NCBI GenBank assembly: GCA_029747015.1
Contig: JAKOGI010002262.1
Coordinates: 20,001-84,000 of the forward strand
Length of the DNA stretch: 64,000 bases
Direction: 5' to 3'
DNA from: Carnegiea gigantea
Lineage: Eukaryota > Streptophyta > Magnoliopsida > Caryophyllales > Cactaceae
Shown here: one piece after another, positions 12,201 to 22,462 of the stretch
Layout: each line of letters opens with the position of its first letter
Position numbering within the stretch: position 1 is the first letter of the stretch
The notes under the pieces: generated by a model
Told to the model about the DNA's origin: nothing
Seen by the model: only the letters and a program-made list of their open reading frames with translations
Databases searched by the model: none
Position numbers and translations under genes: made by a program

Positions 12201-13214
12201 GGGAAATTGAAAACTGACATTCTTGAAACGCTCCCTTTTTTTCAATTTTAAGAATTTCTCAATTTTTTTTAGGATTTTCAAAAATTTTTTCTTTTTTAAG
12301 GTTTTTTTCAATTGAAAGAAAAAATTAAAGGGGAAAAAAACAATGACTCTAAGACTACTAACTATAATGACTCTAAGACTACTAACTATAACTAATGACT
12401 AAAACTAAAAAATAAGACTACTCAAATAATCAAGTTAACAAAATAAACTAACCAAAAGAAATTTACATGACCAAAAGAGAAAAAAAGCCCAAAAAAATTT
12501 AAACAACAAGAAATGATCTAGCACAAATAACCAAAGAGGAGCACATATACAAAGCTTGTACACCATTTTCTTAAATCAAAATCCTAAAATAAAAAAAAAG
12601 AAAAAATAAAATAAAATAGAAAATAGAACTCCTAAAATCAGAACTCTACATACAGAAAATTCCACATAGTCACAAGGAACACAAATATAATTTTTTTTCA
12701 ATTTTTTCTATCCCCGAACTGTGCAAAAAATTGCAAATAGATTATTAAGTCCAAAATTCACAGAAAAATGCATGCAGTCCTTAAAATTCTAGAAAAATTT
12801 ACACAGACTCTAAAAATTATGGTGAATTTAGGACAAATATCAGCACAGCAAAAATTACACCAGAAAATACTCCAAAAAATTCAAACAGAATCTGAAACTT
12901 TAGAAAAATCTGCACTGTATTTTTGTTTTTTTGGGATCAGTTATGCCCTAATTTTGCTACACATAAACCAAATTTGTTAGTACTGTTTTTTATTTCAGCA
13001 CTAAATGATCTTTAAAAATTGAAATGAAATTAATCTAAACAAAAATAAAAATCAAAATACTAACTTAATTCAAAAATCAATACAAACTAAATTACTGAAT
13101 GAAGTGACGACTTAATTAAAACTAAAAATCACAACTATAAAACTAAAATGAAAATGATTCAAACAACTCTAATAACTAAACTACGACTCGCCGCAACCAA
13201 ATTTCACAAATCCA

Positions 13215-13232
13215 TCCCCGGCAACGGTGCCA
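13215..13232 (-). other. Primer binding site, tRNA-Asp type
   Basis: The minus strand reads TGGCACCGTTGCCGGGGA, complementary to the 3' end of plant tRNA-Asp apart from one C-to-T change (GGCGCC to GGCACC on this strand). It fixes the orientation of the element. Confidence 0.85.
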
Positions 13233-13238
13233 AAAACT

Positions 13239-14502
13239 TGTTGTTAATTCCGTAAGTATACGATTATCGCCGTAACAACTATGGATATCGTCCTCAAGGA
13301 TGATTTATGACTTTAGGCTACTAAATTACTTTATGCTGAAATTTTGATGAATTATAACTAATGACCATAAATCAACTTCGACGAATTACTGAATTACAAA
13401 ACTGAACTCAACCAATTGCGAATCAAATTTAAGCAAAGTAAATTAAACGAGAGGAGAGGCGCAATCAACCTCTCACCTCTCAACTCCTTCAACCCAACTC
13501 CAAAACAATCAAAGTACCGAAATCAATTTCAACGCAGGGCGATGAAATGCCTGAATTCAATCCAATTGCTTCCAGATTCAACAGTAAACACCAATGTTAT
13601 TATTCAAAATTGAAAATTCAAAACTAAGTACACTAACTTGGGAATTTAGGAACCGATAATAAGAACTAGGAAAAACAAAACGAAAACATTAAGATCTGAA
13701 AATGAAAACTTATAAAAATCTAGGCTATACTCTACTCTCTGCTACTGCCCCCATCTGTGCTCTGCTTCGATCTCCATTAAAGCCTTCCAAGAACGCCCTT
13801 CAGCCCCCCTTTTCTTCATCTCCCTCTTGAATTAAAACCTGAAATTACTTCATTGATGATGATGGAGGGCAATATATGAGCTTGGTAATGGAAGAATTAA
13901 AGATGATGATTGAAGGAAGAGAGAGAAAGAGAGGGGCTTCGGTTGTGACATGAGGAAGCTAAAGGAACTCAGCAGTTCAGGGCCTGAGCTGGTGCTGGGA
14001 ACGATTGAAGAAGAAAGGGAGAAAGGAGAAGAACCAGGTTATGTGAGGCAAGCATGCCTTTTTAAGTGAGTAGGCCTGGCTGGGTAATGGGTCGTGGTTC
14101 GTAAGGAGAGGAAGGAAAAGAAGAAGCTGGAAGGGGAGGCTGGGCCGGCCCAAGGAAGAAAAGAAAGAAAGGAAAAGAAGAGAGAGAAGGCTAGATGCTG
14201 AATGGGAAACTGGGCCAAGAAGGAGAAGAGGGAAGAGAGAGAATAGGAGAAATGGAGGAGCTCGGGTCTGGTGGTTGCCGACTTGGGCCAGGCCCACACA
14301 GGGGACCATTGGGCTGTCTTCCTTCTCTTGTTTTTATTTCTTGATCCACAATACTTTTTTTAAATCCTTTGACACCCAAGTTATCCAGATTTCATTATCC
14401 TACAAAATAAATAAAACAATATTAAAATCCTAATTGAATAATTTATTTTGAGCAAATAATGGATAGTAAAGGATATAAAAGGTAATAATTTCAGGTTGAA
14501 CA
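13239..14502 (-). repeat. 5' LTR (right copy) of the gag-only element
   Basis: Partner of 7528-8779. Small indels account for the 12-bp length difference. Confidence 0.93.
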
Positions 14503-15370
14503 GTTTATCCAACCACTGTGATCAAATCCACATAAAACAATCCTCAAATGATACATGAACCATTCCCGACTATCGTCCCCCCTCCCCTCAGCTATAGCCC
14601 AAATTGATGGAAACGTATGATTGTTGCCATCTATGCCAGCAGTAGATAGTAAAGTACCACCTAAGCTCACATTTATGCATGATACACTTCTATAGACTAA
14701 GAAACCTCTTTTTTAAGCATTCAAAACAAAGGAATAACCACTAAGACATGAAAACCTCTTTGGACGACGGTTTAGGTGTGTCTCTAAGACATAAGTGCTT
14801 ACCTTATTTGTTCCATTCAACTCCTCTATATAACTTCCAAGTTTGCAATAACATTCTTTCATAGACCTGGAGAGTAGTTTCATGGTAGCTTTTCCAGTTT
14901 GTAAGCAACCTATTTCTTTAAACACACCCCAAATTCTCTTTTTACCTCATTCAGGATCTCAACAGTGGGCTAGTAAGGCCTCTACCTGAATCTCATTAAA
15001 TAATGCACGGCTAGCGATGATCACTTGCATTGCCTACTTTTCAACATATTCCTTATGCACTTGTGGTAGTTGTTAACTGATTTAAGAACATCTATTACTC
15101 TTCTCCTATCCCAACATGCATAAATCTTAAACTTGCAATTGCTCTTACATGCTACACTAACCTTTGTCCTACCTTTTGTTGGAAATAGTTAACATCAAAT
15201 CATAACCTTACGCAAGTGCAAATCCTTTGATTGCGCCTCAAATTTTTGCATTGGTCCAAAGGTGATCCCAAGTTGCCATGTGAACTTCTTGAAATCAGTG
15301 TTGGCATTCACCTTCACCCTTGATTCTCTATTCCTTTTCCTCATTTCCATGTTCTCATCTTCATCACACG
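14503..15370 (-). pseudogene. MULE A transposase, middle block with DDE-region start
   Basis: On the minus strand from 15370 downward come NTDFKKFTWQLGITFGP, KVSVACKSNCKFKIYACW then DRRRVIDVLKSV, LAVHYLMRFR with PTVEILNEVKREFGV, SYIEELNGTNKVSTYV (about 14780-14830), and finally GIDGNNHTFPSIWAIAEG and DDSREWFMYHL (about 14530-14625). This is the canonical order of plant mudrA proteins: a zinc-finger-like MuDR domain, the helical region, then the transposase domain in which GRDGNNQ-x-P-x-AWA is typical. Stops and frameshifts are spread throughout. The frame at the right edge (DEDENMEMRKRNRES) joins in phase with the N-terminal block ending at 54170 once the intervening insertions are removed. 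Confidence 0.85.
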
Positions 15371-16195
15371 TAGAGCTAGGTAATGTGTCGTGTCAGGTCA
15401 GGTTCGTGTTTGTGTCGAACTTAAACGGGTTGAAAACCCCCGAACCTAAACACAGCCTATCTAATAAATGAGTTGAAAAAGTTCAACCCAAACTGCTTAC
15501 CATTTAAATGGGTTGATCTGAACCTAACCCGTTTACATAAACGGATAAAGTGGGTTAGGTTTAGGTTACCAATTTGCCTAGCAAACTGTTTAATTGTAGC
15601 ACAAATTTTAACCCAAAGATAATTTATCAAAAAAATTATATATTTTACCCTCTTAAGTTATAGTTACTTTTAAAAGTACAACAATATAGCAGCTAGCTTA
15701 GAAGCTCCAGTATATTCAGAGCCTATTCCAGGCAAACAGTCAGCAGTAATATAATTTTATAGCCTAGAAAGTTTACATAAGAATCAACTACTTAAGTTAC
15801 AAACCATGTCCAAGTCAAGTCTTAAACAACAGCAAATAAAGTTCAAATTGTCTGAAATTCTTAATAACATAATCAACGGGTCAACAACCAATAAGTCCAT
15901 AAAAGAGACCATAAAGCCTAATTCTTTAAAGCCTAATTCCCACAAAAAATGCAAACGATAAATGAAACGGTAAATAAATAGTAAACGACTTGACGTATTT
16001 AACCGGTTTAATTAAACATGTTAAATATGTGTTTTTTTGTGCGAGATTTTCAACCTGAACCAAACCTAGTTAATTAAACGGGTTTACCATGTCAGCCCAT
16101 TTAACTAAACATGTTCAAACTTCATACCCAAACCCGCTTAACTTCGTATCGGGTTCGCATCGGTAATCGTGTTGGGTTAGTTTTTTCCATGTCTA
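15371..16195. mobile_element. hAT-like non-autonomous element (AACCCG-rich)
   Basis: Begins TAGAGCTAGGTAATG and ends with a sequence whose reverse complement begins TAGACATGGAAAA, a weak terminal inverted repeat. Both ends are studded with AACCCG/CGGGTT motifs. Eight-base flanks are ATCACACG (15363-15370) and ATCACA plus two bases (16196-16203), an 8-bp duplication as for hAT elements. There is no coding capacity. It splits MULE A. Its right duplication was later hit by the LTR that begins at 16202. Confidence 0.75.
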
Positions 16196-16201
16196 ATCAC
16201 A

Positions 16202-16745
16202 TGTAATAGCCAAAGCCTAACTTATAATATTATCTTATTTAATTTTTATTAAATTAACTAAATTGGTTGTCGCATTTAAATCTACTAATTCATATATTGA
16301 TACAATTGCAGGTTGAATTGACATAGTGGCTTCAAGATAAAATTTCATAATGCTCCATATTAATTCATCCAAGCATGTAAATAAATATTTAAATGATAGA
16401 TAAATAAAATTAGCCCCTTTCACAAAAATATGCAATTGCAAGTGTACATAATCGGTTCATTTACATCATGTAAATGGAACGATGATATTAATAAATGAAA
16501 CAAAAATATAAAATACAAGGAATAAATTGATTAATATGGGCAATGTTATAACTTTTCAAAATGCACTTTGGTAGTGCAATTAGTAGCCCACAAATATTAA
16601 CCTAAGTTTTGGCCCAAACATTTACTAAGTCTAGGGGCAAAAAATAAAAATAATAAGAAATTAATAAATAACAAGAAATTAATAAATAACAAAATATGTC
16701 ATAAAAATCTAGAGAAATCCACTAAAATTTGCGAGATATAAAGCA

Positions 16746-16805
<60 letters not shown>

Positions 16806-18019
16806 TTGATAAATGCAACAGAAGCCCTCCCCTTTCCCACTTAAACCCAACCCCCATGTTTTCCTCCCCTACCCGAACCGCCCTCCCATGTCTCCTCTCC
16901 TCCAACGGCTAGTGCCCAGCTCCGCCATCGACCATCGTCATCACGATGTCATTCAGCCGCTGTCATGTCACCCACTCACCCCCTCTTCACTTCTCTTTTG
17001 ACTTATTCATTTGGTGGAGAAGGTGAAGCCCTAATCCTCTAATAATCTTTTCTACTATTTTGCTTGTTGAATTTGTTCATAAATATTTTGGCTAGATTAG
17101 ATAAATGTTTATTTGTGATTTTCTTGGGTTGTGATGATGAGTCTGAATTAGGACATGCTTGGAGCTTAGGGTTGGTTATGGCGAGTTAGGATTTCGTGGT
17201 TGAATGTGAGTTTAAGCTTGGTTTCCTTGATTTTATGAAATTTGGATGAATTTTAATACTAATTGTGTGAAAATTTTGGTTGGATATATGTGGCATGGTG
17301 TTGTGTACTGTTTCCATGGAAGAGAGTGTTTGAGCTTGAGGGTGAAGGAGTAAAAAAGGAAAATGGGGTTAACTTTGGGGGTTTTGAAATTTAATGGATT
17401 AATATGAATTTGTGGATTAGTTTAAAGTAATGAAATTGTGATTAGTGGGAATTTGAATTAATGATGATAGTTGTGAGTGTAGTGTAATATGGAGGAAATG
17501 TAATTTTTGAAAGATTTCGGGATAAGTATTCCTAATATAAACTTTGCAATTAAATTCATAATTTGAATGAGTTAAGCATGTCAACTTGGGTGTTAGTTGT
17601 AGTATACTTAACGTATTTAAAAAGTTTGTTTCGTGTATTTTGATTAAGTAATGAGCTTCATGGTTATGGATGTGTTAATGACTATTTAAATGTTTCGGGA
17701 CTCATAAGGATGAATGAAATGAATACCCTTCGATGTAGACCCACACCATTTACTTGATCTCAGATAATAGTAGTAGTAATAATAGTAGTAGTAGCAATAA
17801 TAATAATAATAATAATCCTAGTAATAACAGCAATAACCATGATAAAGACGACAATGATAATAAAGAAAAAGATAGTAGCCATAATCATAACAACGATAAT
17901 GGTACCAACAAGACATTAATAAAAATGAAGTGAATTATACTAAGTACAATTATAACAACAACGACATGAATGAAGAGGGCAATAAGAATATTAAAAGAAA
18001 GGGTATAACAAAAGAGTAC
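16202..18019 (+). repeat. Solo LTR (Ty3/gypsy-type), first segment
   Basis: Starts TGTAATAGCC and belongs with the segment ending GGGGGCGTTACA at 54164; TGTAACGCCCC-type tips in inverted arrangement are common in plant Tekay/Del-like LTRs. Target duplication TCACA is at 16197-16201 and 54165-54169. The segment holds an (AAT)n array and no gene; reading frames at 16699-17001 are repeat-derived. It is interrupted at about 18020 by MULE B. The three segments add up to about 2.9 kb, and no internal domain or second LTR is present, so it is a solo LTR. Confidence 0.75.
16746..16800. repeat. (AAT)n microsatellite
   Basis: Uninterrupted TAA/AAT trinucleotide repeat. A looser (AAT/AGT)n tract follows at about 17766-17816. 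Confidence 0.97.
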
Positions 18020-18940
18020 AGTTATAGCGGTTATTACTATATGACAACCAGCATAATTAAAAAAATCTAGAGCTATAGGTTAATCATAGCCGTTCATTTT
18101 ATTTTATTTTTGAATAATTAAAAATGTATTATATAAGTTATGTAGTGTATTAAAATATTAAAGAAAATTGATTTTATAAGACATTGTTTGATTTTTGTTT
18201 AATGTCCATTCTATTAAGAAAAAAACTAAAAATATTTAAAAAGAAAAAAAATTGAAGAGCTCTTAATGGTTAGAGGTCTCATCTCCATCGAAGATCTATT
18301 GCCCGTCCACAATTTCCGGCGACCACGGAATTCTCTGGTGGACCTTCATAAATTCCGACGACCATGAAATGCGTCGGCAACAAACGAACACTATGACACC
18401 TTGTTTGATTTCCAAGTCATCGGAAAACTCTAGGTCGGAGATGTGAGGACGTTAGTCGGAGATGTGAGGATAGAACTTCTAAGTGGAGAAAATGAAGCAA
18501 TGTTTGATTGCCAGGTTCCCGGAAAAAAGCCAGGTCGGAGATGTGAGGACGTTGGTCGGCAATGTTGGGCGGAGAAGGTGAGGGGGTGGTGGCCGATGAG
18601 CTTCTTCATTTGACGTCTAATCACGGGTTTAGGGCTTGGTTGCGTCATTGTTGTGTTTTGTTTTTTTTTTTTTAAATTTTAATCTTGCAAAAAAAACATT
18701 TAAGTGCAAATGATGTTATTTCATATAATAGAAAAAGGACATTGTTGGTTGAGTAGTGTTGTTGGTTACCTTTGCATTGCTAGTTTAACTCCTTTGGCTA
18801 CCCCTCTCACCTTATTTTTGTTGTCGAAAACAGAATTTGTGATTTGCACTGAATTGAATTTTTGATTATCATTTGCTTTTGGAAACAGAATATATGTATC
18901 ATAGAATATAATAAATTTGTTATCCATTTATAAACCAATA

Positions 18941-21900
18941 TCTATACTATTATAATAGCAATCTTTATAAAACCTTAAAATGGTACAACAGAGTGATTTG
19001 CGGGATTTGGTATAATCTAAATCATAAGAATTATTTATGCATTAAATTTAAGCTGTTGATTTTAAAGTTAAGATGTCTTTTTATTTTATTTAAAAATTCC
19101 TATAATTTTGGATATATATGATAAAAGATAGATAATAATCCAATTATCTAAAAAAATTAGGCAATTATATTTATTCATTAAATCTAAAATGAAGATTTTA
19201 ATTTAAAAAAATCACCTTATTTAAATAAAATACTCATTTATAATTTTCTATGTTATTAATAATAACAATCTTTTTAATACTGTCAAAATTTGCTACGAGG
19301 TTAATTTTCAAAGTCCTATGCAATCTTAGACATGAAATCAGTCACTAACTCAATCTAAGCCAATGGTTTATAGTTTTAAACGATTTTTTTTTCAAATAGT
19401 TTCTTTATTATTTTCCTTACCACACAAGGCCACATTCTTGAGAATCTCGAAACGCTCACGCTAGAAACTGTCTGCTTCTCCATCTCTATCTCAAACTCTC
19501 TATCTGTATCTCTTGCAACCTGCTATCTCAAACTCTCCATCTCTCCATGGAAGTGATTCCTTCGCTTGCTTACCTCTCTATACCAAATTAACTATTCTCT
19601 TTCCCTTCATGATTTCAAAGTCACCAATCTTGAAATTTCGGATTCCCAATCCATGACTTGCTTGCTTACTCAATGTTTGCCATGCGTTTAATTATCCTGT
19701 AAGGGTTCTCGACGATGACATTTCATCTACTCTGTTTTTCTTTCTCTGAAATGCAATCCATCAATAGAAGTTTTAATTTGTTCCTGATGCTACGATGATT
19801 CTGTTCTACTTCAATTTTGTTTGGTTAGTATATCTATTTGGGTTAATTTCATTAGCTTTTCTCCCATAATTTTACTCCTCACTATCATTATGCGCATATG
19901 GAAGGGACAAAGAAGCGAATCTTACATATGCTTAACATGTGGATAAAGTGCTGGAAGGTTAGAGGAGAAGGCCATGGACGAAACCATGATGTGCAAGCAG
20001 TGCGAAAATTGTCAGTCCAAAAATCTCATTAATCAGCTTTGTCGTGGATGCACAGAATACAGCCGTGGAAGAATCACTATCCGGGGATTATTGACTTATT
20101 GTTGAATTATAAGTTGATTTGCGTTTCTGTATGACATGATGGGCTTTCGTTTCTGTTCTTTTTAATTAACTCCTCTCTCTTTCTTACAGGGACTTAAGCG
20201 AGGTACCAATGCGAATTTTCAAACTCGGAGTAGTATACTTCAACACACATGAGGTGGAAAATTGGGTAGGAGACTCAAAATCTTCAATTATTCATCGTCA
20301 TGGGAGTAGGAATCAAGAGGATAGATACTGGGTGGTATCTGATTTTAGGGCTTGGAGTTGGAGATGGATATAGAGACTGCAGGGAGAAGGATAGGAGTTG
20401 TCGTTGGTGATGTTTGGGTTAGAATTCTTTTTTATATGAGTAACTTTAGCTTGATTTCCATTGTTGGGATATGACGACTTCAAAGTGACTTAAATTTATT
20501 AAAATATTACCAAGATTTCTATGAGTGTGGAGAATGATTTTCATGAGCATTGAGGTTGAAATCTTTGGTTTCTTTATGTTTGTTGTATGGATCGTATTTT
20601 TCTTTTGATTATTTCCTTTAATTTGGATGGTTTTACTCTACATTGGGGTTAGTGAAGATCGGGGAAGGGAAGTGAAGGGGGCTAGAAGGGAGGGACTTGG
20701 AAAGGATGGGGACCAGAGGGGATATGGTGAGGGCTTCCAGATAGCTGACAAAGGAAGCATGTGAAATATTAATATTAAGGAAATCAGTTTTGGGTTTGTT
20801 TTGGGCCCCCCGGGGGGGGCGCTTATCAACAATTTGCGGATACCTTAGTATTAAGGAAATTAAGGTATTTCGTTTTTTGTAAAAAAAGGAAAATTTTATT
20901 AACATTGATTTCTCATCCAGCATTTACAATCTAAATTGAATTCAAAGAAATACATTCTTCAATGTTAAAGTAAACTTTAATTTCAAAAAACTTAAATTAA
21001 AACATACTAAGCATCTGACTTTCCATATAAAACTCCCTTTAAATAAGGATTTTTTTTATATAAAAATTAGAGAAAGAAAAGTTCAATGTCAAGAATTTAT
21101 GCATAATTTTCTTTGTTTATGGCTAGGTGAGGGTCTTTAATATACGTTATATTTTTGGATTTATATTTTTTTATGAGTTATCATAGGGAGTATCAGATGT
21201 TAGATACGTTATGGTGTAAAATTTGTGATCCACAAAGGTTGATTTATGATGCATAAACGTAGGAGTTAAAAGGAAGAAATGAATTTATTTGAAAGTGATT
21301 TGAATGTTTAATTATTCTCGAATGTGGTGTCGTCTTCTATAAAGAAATGAGTATTTTTCACTTATAACTTAGCGAAACTATTTTATATGTGAGTGATGCA
21401 TGATCCTAGCAGTCTCATGCTATGCGCTGATTTAATCCATAAAGGTTGATTTATAATGCATAAATGTAGGAGTTAAAGGGAATAAATGAATTTATTTAAA
21501 AGAGATTTGAATGTCTAATTATTCTCGAAGGTGGTGTCGTCTTTTGCAAAGAAATGAGTATTTTTAGCTTATAAATTAGCAATACTATTTTATACGTGAG
21601 TGATACATGATCCTAACTGTCTCATGCTATGCGCTGATTATTTCACCAATCAAGACCTACTTTTAATGGGTTAGTTTTCTCAAGTATAATCGACTTTATA
21701 AATGAACTTAATAAGATTTGGAACTTTTAGACGTAGAGGGGAAGGATTTGATTCACTAATTAAAGTTTCTATTGATTGAAAAAGTCAATTTTGCTAATTA
21801 TATGATCAAGTAAATTAGATAATGTTTTATTTTAATATTCATAAAATATTTATGAGACAAATGATTTTATAAAATGAATCCTATATAGTTTTTAAATTAA

Positions 21901-21946
21901 AATTTAATTTAAAATATAGTCCGTGCATCGCAGGTGTTTATACTAG
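18941..21946 (+). mobile_element. Non-autonomous Helitron, 3006 bp
   Basis: Starts TCTATACTATTATAATAGC directly after an A, and ends CTAG directly before a T, as expected for A/T insertion without target duplication. A GC-rich imperfect hairpin CCGTGCATCGCAGG (21921-21934) lies about eight bases before the CTAG. The opposite arm of MULE B lacks this segment, which confirms the insertion; about 20 extra bases remain at the junction. No Rep/helicase coding region is present. The interior (19400-20930) has reading frames without recognised similarity and may contain captured sequence. Confidence 0.88.
21229..21640 (+). repeat. Tandem duplication of ~205 bp inside the Helitron
   Basis: Two adjacent diverged copies, about 21229-21432 and 21437-21640, share GGTTGATTTAT-ATGCATAAA, TTAATTATTCTCGAA-GTGGT and TCTCATGCTATGCGCTGATT. 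They lie near the 3' end of the Helitron. Confidence 0.85.
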
Positions 21947-22110
21947 TTTTATGTAATTTTTTTCTTAATTAATTTGTTATCACAAATATTTTTTTGTTAC
22001 TAAATCCTTTGTATAAACCCTAGTGTCTCCTCACTTATATAAATTTATGAAGTACTCCACCTATGCTCCACCAATTTCATGTTAACATTAGCCTTTTCAA
22101 AACTTCTAAT

Positions 22111-22403
22111 ATGGATTCTTCAATGAAGAGTCAGATGACCACGATGAAAGAAAAGTCGATGAGGTAAGTTGTTTTCCCCATTACATCTTCTACAAATCAC
22201 TCAACATCCTCTCCTACTAAACGCGTCTTTGGTAACACATGTTATTGACAATTTATTTCCTCTACTATAACCGTAAGTTTGAATTGTTTTGTTGTGGTGG
22301 TTTAAGTGTACTAAGAATATGTGAAATTTATAGTGGTTGTTTTTCTAGTTGCCACCTTATTAGTTTTGGAGCTTTAAGTACAATTAGACTTTTATATATA
22401 TAT

Positions 22404-22462
<59 letters not shown>

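Larger units (their letters stand above)
7528..14502 (-). mobile_element. Non-autonomous LTR retrotransposon with tRNA-Asp-type primer site, gag remnants only
   Basis: Two direct LTRs, 7528-8779 (1252 bp) and 13239-14502 (1264 bp), start TGTTGTTAATTCC and end GGTTGAACA on the plus strand. The primer site TGGCACCGTTGCCGGGGA is on the minus strand at 13215-13232, six bases inside the right LTR. A purine tract GGTTTGGGGATATT on the minus strand adjoins the left LTR. The element therefore runs right to left. The 4.46-kb interior encodes only a broken gag-like protein (about 11700-12100); no protease, reverse transcriptase or integrase is seen. It sits inside MULE A. The flanking pentamers ATTTG and GTTTA agree at only three of five positions, so the target duplication is degraded or the ends are slightly off. 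Confidence 0.88.
18020..22169 (+). repeat. Left terminal inverted repeat of MULE B (interrupted by Helitron)
   Basis: Begins GTTATAGCGGTTATTACTAT at 18021 and is the inverted counterpart of 40494-41547. Shared landmarks are TTAATCATAGCCGTTCATTT, the GGTCGG-AGATGTGAGGACGT segment and the TGAAGTACTC-ACCTATGCTC segment. It ends with an ATG exon at 22111-22163 and the splice donor GTAAGT (22164-22169), after which the two arms no longer match. The Helitron occupies 18941-21946, so the repeat itself is about 1.14 kb. Confidence 0.85.

Noticed and set aside
16699..16905. Reading frame with a poly-tyrosine stretch
   Set aside because: It arises from translating the (AAT)n array.
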